DNA of 64,000 bases from Falsiroseomonas bella (GCF_003173615.1 NZ_QGNA01000001.1:1178001-1242000), one strand, 5' to 3'. Positions 38,341 to 49,595 are shown, counted from the stretch's first letter. Numbers and translations: made by a program. Notes: generated from the letters alone by a model not told the origin.

Positions 38341-39522
38341 CTAGGAACGAGTGCCGGCCGGCCGCTTCGCCCCCCCCGCGCCGCCCAGCCAGAAGCCAAG
38401 CAGCAGCATCCCCGCCGCCACCGCGAGCAGGGCGGCAACAGGCCCCAGCGTCGCCCGCCCCGCGCCCATCAGAACGGGGCCCAGCGACTGGCCGAGGAAG
38501 AAGCTGCAGGCATGCAGCGCCACGGCGCTGCCTCGGGCCTGGGGTGCGACCTCGGTCACCCGCGTCTGGATGGAGGAATGGATCATGTAGAAGCCGGTGC
38601 CGAGCACGAGGCAGGCTCCGACCCCGATCCAGGCCGAGGGCGCCAACGCCAGCCCCGCCAAGCCGGTGGCGCAGACCACGCCACCCAGCCGGATCGTCCC
38701 CGACTGCCCCACGCGTCGCAGCAGCGCCGGTGCCATGGCGGCGAAGACGAAGCCGCCGAAGGCATAGGCGGCGATGGCGAGGCCCGCCTCCCGCGTGCCG
38801 CCCTGCCCGCGCTCGGCGAAGAGCGGCGCGAGGAAGGGGAACACGCCGAGCAGCATCGCGCCTTCCAGGAACACCGCCAGATACAGACGCCGCGCGGCCT
38901 TGAGGCCGAGGATGCCGCGATAGCGGGTGAGCGCCTCCACGATGTCGAAGCGCTTCGCCGGGGGCGGCGCGGCCTCGCGCAGCACCAGGAAGCCCGACAG
39001 GCTCGCCGCCGCACAGAGCAGGATCACGCCGCGCCAGCCGATGAAGGGCTCGAGCAGCGCGGCCAGGGCGCCGCCGGCGATGGACCCGGTCAGCCCCGCG
39101 ACGAGCAGGCGCGACAGCGCGACCTGCCGCCGCTCCAGCGGGACGTTGTCGCCGATGCTGGCGATGGCGAGCGGAAACACCCCGCCCGCGGCCATGCCGG
39201 CGACCACGCGCAGCGCGCCGAGCGTCGCAAGATCGGGTGCGAAGGCGGAGGCGGCGAGCGCCAGCGTCAGCACCGCGAGGCAGGCGCGCATGACGCGGCG
39301 CTTGCCGAGCGCATCGCCGACCGGCCCCAGGATCGGCTGGACCAGCGCATAGGGCAGGGCGAAGGCGGTGGAGAGCAGGGCGACGGTCGCCACCGCCGCG
39401 CCGAACTCGCCGGACAGCACCGCGACGAGCGGATCGAGCGCGCGCCCCGCAAGCGATGAGGCGCCCGCGCCGAGGCCGAGGACGAAGATCAGCCGCGTGG
39501 TGGGGTCGGAGAGGAGCGGCAT
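38341..39522 (-). CDS. MFS transporter, drug/arabinose efflux type
   Basis: A 393-residue major facilitator with twelve hydrophobic segments. The loop 2-3 signature appears as GPVGDALGKRRVM, and the first half has ALRVVAGMAAGGVFPLAIASIGDN, typical of DHA1-type efflux permeases. It exports small molecules using the proton gradient; the substrate is unknown. I placed the start at 39522 (MPLLSDPTTR) because the 18 residues upstream are basic and non-conserved in look. It is downstream of acs on the same strand but separated by a strong hairpin. Confidence 0.85.
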   Translation of the reverse strand: MPLLSDPTTRLIFVLGLGAGASSLAGRALDPLVAVLSGEFGAAVATVALLSTAFALPYALVQPILGPVGDALGKRRVMRACLAVLTLALAASAFAPDLATLGALRVVAGMAAGGVFPLAIASIGDNVPLERRQVALSRLLVAGLTGSIAGGALAALLEPFIGWRGVILLCAAASLSGFLVLREAAPPPAKRFDIVEALTRYRGILGLKAARRLYLAVFLEGAMLLGVFPFLAPLFAERGQGGTREAGLAIAAYAFGGFVFAAMAPALLRRVGQSGTIRLGGVVCATGLAGLALAPSAWIGVGACLVLGTGFYMIHSSIQTRVTEVAPQARGSAVALHACSFFLGQSLGPVLMGAGRATLGPVAALLAVAAGMLLLGFWLGGAGGAKRPAGTRS

Positions 39523-39576
39523 GCCCGCCGAGGTCTGCGCCGGACCGCCGCGCCGCGCAATCCGGCGCGGCATCAA

Positions 39577-39601
39577 CCCTCCCCCGCATCGCGGGGGAGG
39601 G
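39577..39601 (-). terminator. Perfect 11-base hairpin after acs
   Basis: CCCTCCCCCGC and GCGGGGGAGGG pair perfectly around ATC, 10 bases beyond the acs stop. It should end the acs transcript and insulate the MFS gene, although only a short TT follows on the minus strand. Confidence 0.65.
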
Positions 39602-39610
39602 CTCGTCGGG

Positions 39611-41542
<1,932 letters not shown>

Positions 41543-41618
41543 GCGTTCTTCCCCAAGCTGGGCCGGCTGCCCGTCATGCGGGCCGGCGTCTCTATCCCGG
41601 TCTATGGGGCACAGGGCC

Positions 41619-41632
41619 TTGATATGCGTCAA
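41619..41632. promoter_or_regulatory. FNR/CRP-family-like binding site upstream of acs
   Basis: TTGATatgcGTCAA matches the FNR/FixK consensus TTGAT-N4-ATCAA at nine of ten positions. It is 77 bases upstream of the acs start. On the minus strand its first half, TTGACG, could also act as a -35 element. Confidence 0.45.
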
Positions 41633-41870
41633 CCGGCCCGAACCATGTGCCTGCGGGCTAGTGGCTTGCGGCGCAATAATCCGCTGCGGAGGCCTGCATT
41701 ACGGCAATTTCAGCCCGGCACCATCACCGCGAGAGAAGCGCTGTCCCATCCTCATCGTCATGCGGTCCACGGGCGCCTGGCGCACGCGGTCCCATGCCAT
41801 CGGTGTCGGCCATTTCCCGGCAGGCCGCCGCCGACGAGGCCGGAGCTCCGCGAGGGGCGATCGGCCCTTC

Positions 41871-41906
41871 GGGCCGGCTGCAGCAATGCGGCCGGCCCTT
41901 TCTTTT
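41871..41906 (+). terminator. Rho-independent terminator with no annotated upstream gene
   Basis: GGGCCGGC (41871-41878) and GCCGGCCC (41891-41898) form a perfect 8-base stem, 12-base loop, followed by TTTCTTTT (41899-41906) on the plus strand. The genes on both sides are on the minus strand. It may end an unannotated RNA. Confidence 0.7.
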
Positions 41907-41931
41907 GCCTGCCGCGCCACGCCGACGCGGT

Positions 41932-42327
41932 TCAGCCCTTCGGCATCTCGGCGAAGGTCAGTTCCACGGTGATGCCGGTCGGGTCCTGCAGGAAGATCTG
42001 GTGCAGCGGGAAGCCGGGCACCGGCGCCTCCCGGAAGGCCACGCCGAGCGCCGCGAGCCGCGCGCGCGTCTCCTCCAGCCCCTCGGCGCGGAAGGCGACA
42101 TGGCCGAAGGCGCCGTGATCGGCGGGCGGCCAGGGGTCGCTGTCCTTCGCGCGCGCGGCGATGTGCACCACCGGCCGCGCCCCGGACCAGAACCAGATGC
42201 CCGGAAAGTCGAAATCCGGGCGGGCGCCTTCGAACAGGCCCACCACCTCGCCCCAGAAGCGGCGCAGCGCCGGCAGGTCGGCCGGCCGGCAGCGGATGTT
42301 GACGTGGTCGAGCCCGGTGACGGCCAT
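41932..42327 (-). CDS. VOC family (glyoxalase-like) protein
   Basis: A 131-residue vicinal-oxygen-chelate protein with paired beta-alpha-beta-beta-beta modules. GLDHVNIRCRPADLPALRRFWGEVVGL opens module 1 with the usual metal His; HVAFRAEGLEETRARL opens module 2; DPTGITVELTF ends with the metal Glu. This composition suits glyoxalase, fosfomycin-thiol transferase or dioxygenase-like enzymes, and the substrate cannot be told. It stands downstream of the solute-binding protein gene on the same strand (62-base gap). Confidence 0.87.
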   Translation of the reverse strand: MAVTGLDHVNIRCRPADLPALRRFWGEVVGLFEGARPDFDFPGIWFWSGARPVVHIAARAKDSDPWPPADHGAFGHVAFRAEGLEETRARLAALGVAFREAPVPGFPLHQIFLQDPTGITVELTFAEMPKG

Positions 42328-42389
42328 GGCGCGGTTCCTCCCGCCCGGCAGAGTGCGCCGGGCGGGAGAGCGACGTCCAGGATCCCGCT

Positions 42390-43982
42390 TCAGGTCCGGC
42401 GCACGTTCCAGGGATAGGGCGAGGAGCCCGGCAGGATCCCCGTGATGTCACGCCGGAAGGCCGTGCGGATGACGAACTGGCCGAGCGGCACGAAGGCCGC
42501 CTCGTCCAGCGCCAGCCTGCCGAGCTCGGAGGCGAGGGCGCGCTGCCGCGCCGGGTCGGGGGCGAAGAGCCACGCCTCTGCCAGCTCCTCCGCCTTGTCG
42601 CTCTTCCACCAGCCGAACCAGCCGCGCTCGCCCTGGCCGCGCACCAGGAAGGACGTGGCGGGGTTGGCCCAGGCCGAGGCGCCGCCGGTGGTGTGCAGCA
42701 TGGACCAGCCGCCGCGCTCCACGGGCTCGCGGCTGCCGCGGCGCTGCACCACCGTGCCCCAGTCGGTCTCCGCCAGCTCGACATTCATGCCGATCCGCTT
42801 CAGCCGGTCGGCCGAGACCTGGCCGAGCGGGCCGATGTCGGGGAAGTCGGTCGGGTTGATGATCACCACCTTCTGCCCGGCATAGCCGGCCTCGCGCAGC
42901 GCGGCGCGCGCCTTGTCGAGGTCGCCCGGCATCACCGCCTCGCCGAGGTCCTCGAAATAGGGCGTGTGCCGCGGCCAGAGGCTGCGCCCGACCTCCCAAT
43001 CGGTGCGATCGTCGCCGCGCGAGGCGCGCATATATTCGTCCTGCGCGACGGAAAGCCGCACGGCGCGGCGGATGCGCACGTCGTCGAAGGGCGGATGGAG
43101 GTTGTTCATCCGCATCACCGCCATGCGGCCCGAGGGATCCGTCGCCTCGCGCCTGATGTCGCGCGAGCGTGCGAGGAGCTGCTGCAGGTCGGGATGCGGG
43201 CGTTCCCACCAATCCACCTCGCCGGCCTGCAGCGCGGCGGCGGCGGTCGCGGCATCGGGCAGGATGTGCCACTCGATGCGGCGGAAATGCGCGACCTTGG
43301 CGCCCATGGTCCAGGTCGGCGCTTCCTGCCGCGGCACATAGCCGTCGAACTTCTCGTAGACGACCTTGCTGCCCGAGTTGAACTCGGACGCGATGAAGCG
43401 ATAGGGGCCGGAGCCGATCATCTCCGTGACGCCGCGATTGGGATCGGTCTTCGCCAGGCGTTCCGGCATGATGAAGGGAACCGAGGAATCCGGCTTGGCC
43501 AGCGCATCCAGCAGCAGCGGGAAGGGGCGCTTCAGCCGGATCACCATGGTGCGGTCGTCCGGCGTGCTCCATTCCTCGACCTGGCGGGCCAGCAGCTGGC
43601 CGAAGGGCTCGCGCGCGCACCAGCGCTGGATCGAGGCGACGCAATCCACCGCGCGCACCGGCTCGCCATCATGGAATCGCAGCCCCTCGCGCAGGCGGAT
43701 GCGCCAGGTGAGCCCGTCGGAGGAGACCTCGTGCCCCTCCGCCATCTGCGGCTTCGGGCTCAGCGCGGCGTCCACGCCGTAGAGCGTGTCGAAGACGTAG
43801 AAGCCGTGATTGCCGGTGACGGTCGCGGTGGTGAAGATCGGGTCGAGCACGCTGAGATTGGCCTGCGGCACCAGGCGCAGCGTGGCGGCGCGGGTGTTCT
43901 GCGCCACGGCGGGCGCGGCGGGCAGCATGCCCGCGGCCATCGCGGCGGCGCCGCCGGCGAGCAATCCACGTCGTTTCATCAT
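42390..43982 (-). CDS. ABC transporter substrate-binding protein, peptide/opine type (SBP family 5)
   Basis: A 530-residue periplasmic binding protein of the DppA/OppA family. MMKRRGLLAGGAAAMAAGMLPAAPAVA is a signal peptide with a basic start. PQMAEGHEVSSDGLTWRIRLREGLRFHDGEPVRAVD is the family signature, and GSGPYRF and AINR-like NNLHPPFDDVRIRRAV segments follow. No permease or ATPase genes adjoin, so it is an orphan partner. AAGGA just upstream suits either of the two consecutive ATG codons. Confidence 0.92.
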   Translation of the reverse strand: MMKRRGLLAGGAAAMAAGMLPAAPAVAQNTRAATLRLVPQANLSVLDPIFTTATVTGNHGFYVFDTLYGVDAALSPKPQMAEGHEVSSDGLTWRIRLREGLRFHDGEPVRAVDCVASIQRWCAREPFGQLLARQVEEWSTPDDRTMVIRLKRPFPLLLDALAKPDSSVPFIMPERLAKTDPNRGVTEMIGSGPYRFIASEFNSGSKVVYEKFDGYVPRQEAPTWTMGAKVAHFRRIEWHILPDAATAAAALQAGEVDWWERPHPDLQQLLARSRDIRREATDPSGRMAVMRMNNLHPPFDDVRIRRAVRLSVAQDEYMRASRGDDRTDWEVGRSLWPRHTPYFEDLGEAVMPGDLDKARAALREAGYAGQKVVIINPTDFPDIGPLGQVSADRLKRIGMNVELAETDWGTVVQRRGSREPVERGGWSMLHTTGGASAWANPATSFLVRGQGERGWFGWWKSDKAEELAEAWLFAPDPARQRALASELGRLALDEAAFVPLGQFVIRTAFRRDITGILPGSSPYPWNVRRT

Positions 43983-44016
43983 GCTTCCTTGTCCTTCCTC
44001 TACCCGGTCGGGAGCC

Positions 44017-44050
44017 TAGAGCCGTTTCCACGCCGCCGGAAACGGTTCTA
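44017..44050. repeat. Long palindrome between divergent genes (REP-like)
   Basis: TAGAGCCGTTTCC and GGAAACGGTTCTA form a 13-base inverted repeat with one G-T wobble around an 8-base centre. It lies between the solute-binding protein gene and mutS, ending just before the mutS ribosome site AGGAAGG. Similar AGAGCCGTTTCC palindromes recur in alphaproteobacterial intergenic DNA, as far as I recall, so a REP-type element is likelier than a specific operator. Confidence 0.6.
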
Positions 44051-44062
44051 AGGAAGGCCCCG

Positions 44063-46795
44063 ATGGATCGGCCTTCCCCATCCCCGCCGGCCGCAGGCGA
44101 CCGCATCCCGCGCGCCGAGGGTGCCACTCCTGCCATGGCGCAGTGGTTCGCCGCCAAGGCGGCGCATCCCGACGCCCTGGTCTTCTTCCGCATGGGCGAT
44201 TTTTTCGAGCTTTTCTTCTGCGATGCGGAGGATGCCGCGCCGGTGCTCGATATCGCCGTCAGCCATCGCGGCGAGCATCGCGGCCAGCCCGTGCCGATGG
44301 CCGGCGTGCCTGCGCATGCGCTGGATGCCTATCTCGCCCGGCTGATCCGCGCCGGCTGGCGCGTGGCGATCTGCGACCAGATGGAGACGCCGGAGGAGGC
44401 GAAGCGCCGCAAGGCAGCGACCATCCGGCGCGAGGTGGTGCGCGTCGTCACGCCGGCGACGGTGACCGAGGACGGGCTGCTCGACGCATCCCGCCCCGCC
44501 TGGCTTCTGGCGGTGGCGCCGGGCGAGGACGGGTTCGGCGCGGCCTGGCTCGACATCTCCACGGGCGGCTTCTGCACCGCGACGCTGCCGCGCGCCGAAC
44601 TCGGCGCGTTGCTCGCCCGGCTGGAACCGGCGGAGGCCGTCACCGCGCCGGAACTATCGGAAGACACCGAGCTTGCGCAGCGCCTGCCGGGCCGCATCGC
44701 CCCGCGCCTGGTGCCGCGCGACGCCGCGCGCCTCGTCCGGGAGGCCTATGGCGTCGCGACGCTGGACGGCTTCGGCCGCTTCGCGCCGGCCGAGCTCGAC
44801 GCCGCCGCGCTCGCCATCGGCTATGTCCGTGAGACGCAGGCCGGGCTGCTGCCGCGCCTCGATCCGCCGCGGCCGCAGACCGACGCCGCCGGCGTGCTGG
44901 CGCTGGACGCCGCCACGCGGCGCAGCCTGGAGATCCTGCGCGACCAGCGCGGCGGGACGGAGGCGACGCTGCTCGCCGCCGTGGACCGCACCCTCACCGC
45001 CGCCGGCGCACGCGAGCTGGCTGCGCGGCTGGCCGCGCCGCTGGCCGAGGCCGCGCCGATCGCCGCGCGGCACGACGCGGTCGCCTTCCTGCTGGGCGAC
45101 GCGGCACTGCGGGGCGCCATCCGCGCGGCGCTGAAGGGCGCGCCCGACATGGCCCGCGCCCTGGCGCGGCTCGCGCTTGACCGCTTCGCGCCGCGCGACC
45201 TCGGCGCCCTGCGGGCGGGGCTCGATCTCGCCGCGCATCTCGTCGCGACCCTCGCCGCGCCCGCGCTGCCCGTGCCGAAGCTGGTGGCCGAGGCCGCCGC
45301 CGCGTTGCGCCTGGATCCCTCGCTGTCTGCCGAACTCGGCCGCGCATTGTCGGAAAAGCTGCCGGCGCGATTGGAGGATGGCGGGATCATCGCCGCTGGC
45401 TACGACGGCGAGCTCGATGCGCTGCGCCGGCTGCGCGATGGCGGGCGGGAGGCGATCGCGGCGCTGCAGCTCGACCTCGCCCAGGCCTGGGGCGTGGCGA
45501 GCCTCAAGATCCGCCACCACCAGCAATTCGGCTTCCTGGCCGAGCTCCCCGCCGCCCCGGCGGAAAAGCTGCTGCGCGACCCTCCGAAGGGGCTGAGCCC
45601 CGAGCACGCCCCGATCCATCGCCAGACCATGGCGAACGCCGTGCGCTTCACCTGCACCGCGCTGGCCGAGCTGGACCGCAAGGTGGCCGAGGCCGGCACC
45701 CGTGCCGCCGAGCGCGAGCGCGCATGCGTCAAGCATCTGCGTCGGCTTCTGCTGGACGCTGGCGGCCCGATCGCCGAAGCCGCCCGCGCCATCGCCGAGC
45801 TGGACCTGCACGCCGCCGCCGCCGCACTGGCGGAGGAGGGCGGCTGGTGCCGGCCGGAGATCACCGACCGGCCCGACTTCGCCATCGCCGGCGGCCGCCA
45901 CCCGGTGGTGGAGGCGGCGCTGCGCAAAGCCCGCGGGCCGGCCTTCGTCCCCAACGACTGCGATCTCTCGCCCGGGCGGCGGCTGTGCCTGCTCACCGGG
46001 CCGAACATGGCGGGAAAATCAACCTGGCTGCGGCAGAACGCGCTGATCGTGGTGCTCGCCCAGGCCGGCCTCTTCGTCCCCGCCACCTCCGCCCGGCTCG
46101 GCCTGGTGGACCGGCTGTTCTCGCGCGTGGGCGGGGGAGACGACATCGCCGGCGGGCGTTCCACCTTCATGGTGGAGATGGCCGAGACCGCCGCCATCCT
46201 GAACGGCGCCACGCCCCGCTCCCTGGTGGTGCTGGACGAGGTGGGGCGCGGCACCGCCACCTGGGACGGGCTGGCCATCGCCTGGTCGGTGCTGGAGGCG
46301 CTGCACGATCGCATCCGCTGCCGTGCCATCTTCGCCACGCATTTCCACGAACTGACCGCGCTCGCCGGGCGCCTGCCGGAGCTGCGCCTGGGGCAGATGC
46401 AGGTGGCGGAGTGGCGCGGCGAGGTGGTGTTCCGCCACCAGGTCGGCGATGGCGCGGCGCAGAAATCCTGGGGGGTGCATGTCGCCCGCCTCGCCGGGGT
46501 GCCGCGCGCCGTGCTCGCCCGCGCCAACCAGGTGCTGAACGCGCTGGAGGCGCGCGCCAGGGCCGGCGGGCCGGATGCGCTGGCCGAGGAACTGCCCCTG
46601 TTCGCCCGGCCGGCCGCCGCCGCCCCGGCCCCGCCCCCCAGCCCGCTGCACGCGGCGCTTGCAGGGCTGGACCCAGATGCCCTTTCCCCGCGCGAGGCGC
46701 AGGAGGCGCTCTACCGACTCAAGGCACTTGTTGCTGAGGATGCCGCAACGCAACACGACGACACTGTTGCAGGCGGCCGCGAGTCGGTATCGTGA
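44063..46795 (+). CDS. mutS: DNA mismatch repair protein MutS
   Basis: A 910-residue MutS. The mismatch-reading domain has FFRMGDFFELF with the Phe-x-Glu wedge, and the ATPase domain has GPNMAGKSTWLRQNA (Walker A), the DDIAGGRSTFMVEM signature and DEVGRGTATWDG (Walker B). It recognises mismatches and recruits MutL. AGGAAGG at 44051-44057 sets the ATG at 44063. The C-terminal linker (FARPAAAAPAPPPSP) is longer and proline-rich. glnD follows after 13 bases, a pairing common near alphaproteobacterial origins. Confidence 0.98.
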   Translation: MDRPSPSPPAAGDRIPRAEGATPAMAQWFAAKAAHPDALVFFRMGDFFELFFCDAEDAAPVLDIAVSHRGEHRGQPVPMAGVPAHALDAYLARLIRAGWRVAICDQMETPEEAKRRKAATIRREVVRVVTPATVTEDGLLDASRPAWLLAVAPGEDGFGAAWLDISTGGFCTATLPRAELGALLARLEPAEAVTAPELSEDTELAQRLPGRIAPRLVPRDAARLVREAYGVATLDGFGRFAPAELDAAALAIGYVRETQAGLLPRLDPPRPQTDAAGVLALDAATRRSLEILRDQRGGTEATLLAAVDRTLTAAGARELAARLAAPLAEAAPIAARHDAVAFLLGDAALRGAIRAALKGAPDMARALARLALDRFAPRDLGALRAGLDLAAHLVATLAAPALPVPKLVAEAAAALRLDPSLSAELGRALSEKLPARLEDGGIIAAGYDGELDALRRLRDGGREAIAALQLDLAQAWGVASLKIRHHQQFGFLAELPAAPAEKLLRDPPKGLSPEHAPIHRQTMANAVRFTCTALAELDRKVAEAGTRAAERERACVKHLRRLLLDAGGPIAEAARAIAELDLHAAAAALAEEGGWCRPEITDRPDFAIAGGRHPVVEAALRKARGPAFVPNDCDLSPGRRLCLLTGPNMAGKSTWLRQNALIVVLAQAGLFVPATSARLGLVDRLFSRVGGGDDIAGGRSTFMVEMAETAAILNGATPRSLVVLDEVGRGTATWDGLAIAWSVLEALHDRIRCRAIFATHFHELTALAGRLPELRLGQMQVAEWRGEVVFRHQVGDGAAQKSWGVHVARLAGVPRAVLARANQVLNALEARARAGGPDALAEELPLFARPAAAAPAPPPSPLHAALAGLDPDALSPREAQEALYRLKALVAEDAATQHDDTVAGGRESVS

Positions 46796-46808
46796 AACCG
46801 TGATCCGC

Positions 46809-49595
46809 ATGAGCCTTGCGCACGCGCCCGACGCGGCCGGTTCGCCCGCCGCCGAGGCGCCCGAGGTGCTGCCCGACCTGGTCGCCGCGCTGCTGCCCGG
46901 CGGGCGGCCGATCCCGCGCGACGAGGCGCTGGGCCAGCTGCGCCGTCAGCTCGGCCGCATCCAGGGCAAGGTACAGCGCGCCTTCGAGGCGCATGAGCTC
47001 TCCGGTCTCGCCGCCGCGCGCTGGCTGGCGGCGCTGACCGACGGCCTGGTCGGCGCGATCCACGCCTACACCATCGCCATGGTGCCCTCCGGCCCCGAGG
47101 GCGGGACCCAGGCCGAGCCAAGCGTCGCGCTGATCGCCACCGGCGGCTATGGCCGCGGGGTGCTCGCGCCCTATTCGGACATCGACCTGCTGTTCCTCTC
47201 GGACCAGCCGGTCGGGCCGCAGGGACGGCGGGCGGTGGAGTTCATGCTCTACCTGCTCTGGGATCTCGGGCTGAAGGTGGGGCACGCCACGCGCACGGTG
47301 GCCGAGTGCATCGAGGATGCGCGCGGCGACGCCACCATCCAGACCGCGCTGATCGATGCGCGCTACCTGGCCGGCGATGCGACGGTGCATGCCCGCTTCG
47401 ACGCCGCCTTCGCGGCCTTCCGCAAGCAGTCGGGGCTCGCCGCCTTCCTCGCCGCCAAGCGCGCCGAGCGCAGCGCGCGGCATGCGCGCTACGGCGACAG
47501 CCCCTTCCTGGTGGAGCCGCATGTGAAGGAGGGGCGCGGCGGGCTGCGCGACCTGCAGACGCTCTATTGGCTGGCGCGCCACGCCTTCGGCGTGCAGCGC
47601 ATGCCCGAGCTGGTCGGCAAGGACAGCCCTGGCGGTGGCCTGCTGACGCCGCAGGAGGCGCGCGCCATCCGCCGCGCCTGGAATTTCCTCTGGACCGTGC
47701 GCTTCCACCTTCATTACGTGACGGGACGCGCGGAGGAACGGCTCACCTTCGACCTGCAGCCGGTGGTCGGCGCCCGCATGGGCTACACGCGCCACGGCGT
47801 GCAGGACGGCGTCGAGCGCTTCATGAAGCACCTGTTCCTGACGGCGCGCGACGTGGTGCGGCTGACCCGCCTGCTGGAGCCGGCGATCGAGCGCGCCGCG
47901 CTCGGCGTGCCGGCGGTGCTGCCGGCGGGCGACGCGGGGCTGGCCCAGGCCGGCATCGCGCTGGCCGACGGCAAGGCGCTGTTCTCGCCCGACCGCGATG
48001 TCGCCGCCGATCCCGCCATCATGCTGCGCCTGGTGCGCGCCGCCCGCGACCGCGGGCTGGAGCTGCATCCGCTGGCGCATCGCGCGCTGGTGCGCAATGC
48101 GCGCTACGCCGTGCGCCTGCGTGACGACGCGGATGCGAATGCGCTGTTTCTCGACATCCTGTCGGGCCGCGACGCGGCGCGCTGGATGCGCACGCTGAAC
48201 GAGGTGGGGTTCCTCTCCCGCTTCATCCCGGACTGGGCGCGGATCGTCGGGCTGATGCAGTTCGACACCTACCACGTGTTCACCGTGGAGGAGCACACGA
48301 TCGAGGCGATCGGCGTGCTGGGCGCGCTGGAACGCGGCGACCTGGCGGAGATCGCGCCCGTCGCCTCCGAGCTGATCGGGCAGGTGCAATCCCGCCGCGC
48401 GCTCTATGTCGCGGTGCTGCTGCACGACATCGCCAAGGGCCGCGGCGGCGACCACAGCGAACTCGGCGCGGAGATCGCGCTCGATCTCTGCCCGCGCCTC
48501 GGCCTGACGCCGGAGGAGACGGAGACCGTCTCCTGGCTCGTGCTGAACCACCTGCTGGTCAGCCAGACCGCCTTCAAGCGCGACATCGACGACCCCAAGA
48601 CCATTCTGGACATCGCCGAGACGGTGCAGTCGCCCGAACGCCTGCGCCTGCTGCTGGTGCTGACCGTCGCCGACATGCGCGCGGTGGGGCCGAAGGTGTG
48701 GAACGGCTGGAAGGCGACGCTGCTGCGCGAGCTCTACTGGCGCGTCGCGGAAGTGCTGGCGGGCGGGCTTTCCGTGCCGGAGCGCGACACGCGCGTCGCG
48801 CGGGCGCGCGCCGCCGCCGCGGCGCTGCTGGACGACCTGACGGAAGCGGAGCGCGAGCATTTCCTCTCGCTCGGCTATCCCGGCTACTGGCTCTCCTTCG
48901 ACCCCGAGACGCATGCGCGCCACGCGCACATGATCCGCGAGGCCGAGCGCGACGCGGCGCCGCTGACGGTGCGGTCCCGCGTGATCGAGGCGCGTGCGGT
49001 GACGGAGGTGACGGTCTACTGCACCGACCATCCTGGCCTGTTCAGCCGCATCGCCGGCGCGCTGGCGGTGGCGGGTGCGAGCATCGTGGATGCGCGCATC
49101 CACACCATGACGAACGGCATGGCGCTCGACACCTTCTGGGTGCAGGACGCGGCCGGCGGCGCCTTCGACGCGCCGCATCGCCTGGCGCGCCTGGCGGTGC
49201 TGATCGAGCAGTCGCTGTCCGGGCGCCTGCGGCTGGAGGCCGAGATCGGCAAGCTGCGGAGAGAACCGGCGCGGCTGCGTGCCGTGCAGATCCCACCGCG
49301 CGTGGTGATCGACAACCACGCCTCGAACTCGCACACGGTGATCGAGGTGAACGGGCGTGACCGGCCGGGCCTGCTGCACGACGTGACGGCGGCGATCAGC
49401 GAGCAGGGCCTGCAGATCGGCAGCGCGCACATCACCACCTACGGCGTGCGCGCGGTGGACGTGTTCTACGTGAAGGACGTGTTCGGCCTGAAGGTGGAGA
49501 ACGAGCGCAAGCTGAAGGCTCTGCGCGACGCGCTGGTGGGCGCGCTCGGCGGCCCGGAGGCCGCTACGGCGGAGGCCGAGGTCCGCGCGGTCTGA
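46809..49595 (+). CDS. glnD: PII uridylyltransferase / uridylyl-removing enzyme
   Basis: A 928-residue nitrogen-status sensor. The nucleotidyltransferase motif GGYGRGVLAPYSDIDLLFL is near residue 110. The HD domain (LLHDIAKGRGGDHSELG, near 540) removes UMP. Two C-terminal ACT domains (CTDHPGLFSRIAGALA, GRDRPGLLHDVTAAIS) sense glutamine. It modifies PII proteins GlnB/GlnK and thereby glutamine synthetase and NtrB. An in-frame GTG at 46800 is an alternative start; no clear ribosome site is seen, so coupling to mutS is possible. Confidence 0.97.
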   Translation: MSLAHAPDAAGSPAAEAPEVLPDLVAALLPGGRPIPRDEALGQLRRQLGRIQGKVQRAFEAHELSGLAAARWLAALTDGLVGAIHAYTIAMVPSGPEGGTQAEPSVALIATGGYGRGVLAPYSDIDLLFLSDQPVGPQGRRAVEFMLYLLWDLGLKVGHATRTVAECIEDARGDATIQTALIDARYLAGDATVHARFDAAFAAFRKQSGLAAFLAAKRAERSARHARYGDSPFLVEPHVKEGRGGLRDLQTLYWLARHAFGVQRMPELVGKDSPGGGLLTPQEARAIRRAWNFLWTVRFHLHYVTGRAEERLTFDLQPVVGARMGYTRHGVQDGVERFMKHLFLTARDVVRLTRLLEPAIERAALGVPAVLPAGDAGLAQAGIALADGKALFSPDRDVAADPAIMLRLVRAARDRGLELHPLAHRALVRNARYAVRLRDDADANALFLDILSGRDAARWMRTLNEVGFLSRFIPDWARIVGLMQFDTYHVFTVEEHTIEAIGVLGALERGDLAEIAPVASELIGQVQSRRALYVAVLLHDIAKGRGGDHSELGAEIALDLCPRLGLTPEETETVSWLVLNHLLVSQTAFKRDIDDPKTILDIAETVQSPERLRLLLVLTVADMRAVGPKVWNGWKATLLRELYWRVAEVLAGGLSVPERDTRVARARAAAAALLDDLTEAEREHFLSLGYPGYWLSFDPETHARHAHMIREAERDAAPLTVRSRVIEARAVTEVTVYCTDHPGLFSRIAGALAVAGASIVDARIHTMTNGMALDTFWVQDAAGGAFDAPHRLARLAVLIEQSLSGRLRLEAEIGKLRREPARLRAVQIPPRVVIDNHASNSHTVIEVNGRDRPGLLHDVTAAISEQGLQIGSAHITTYGVRAVDVFYVKDVFGLKVENERKLKALRDALVGALGGPEAATAEAEVRAV

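Larger units (their letters stand above)
41543..41931. other. 389-base gene-free region between acs and the VOC gene
   Basis: No convincing coding frame is present. From left to right it contains an imperfect GC hairpin close to acs, the FNR-like box at 41619-41632, a mixed-sequence stretch to about 41830, and two hairpins: GGCCC/GGGCC near 41863-41875, partly overlapping, and the T-tailed one at 41871-41906. The left part is the acs promoter. The right part ends with a plus-strand terminator that no annotated plus-strand gene uses. Confidence 0.6.

Noticed and set aside
38073-38438. Minus-strand open frame crossing the CGANTCG array (121 codons)
   Set aside because: No ribosome site, no domain, Arg/Ser-rich product, and it overlaps the ends of two real genes. 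The array is better read as non-coding.
41640-41906. Known structured RNAs (tmRNA, RNase P RNA, SRP RNA, 6S RNA) for the gap ending in the orphan terminator
   Set aside because: None of the conserved cores I would recognise (SRP GGAAG/GCA loop region, RNase P core, tmRNA acceptor end) is present. 6S cannot be judged without folding.
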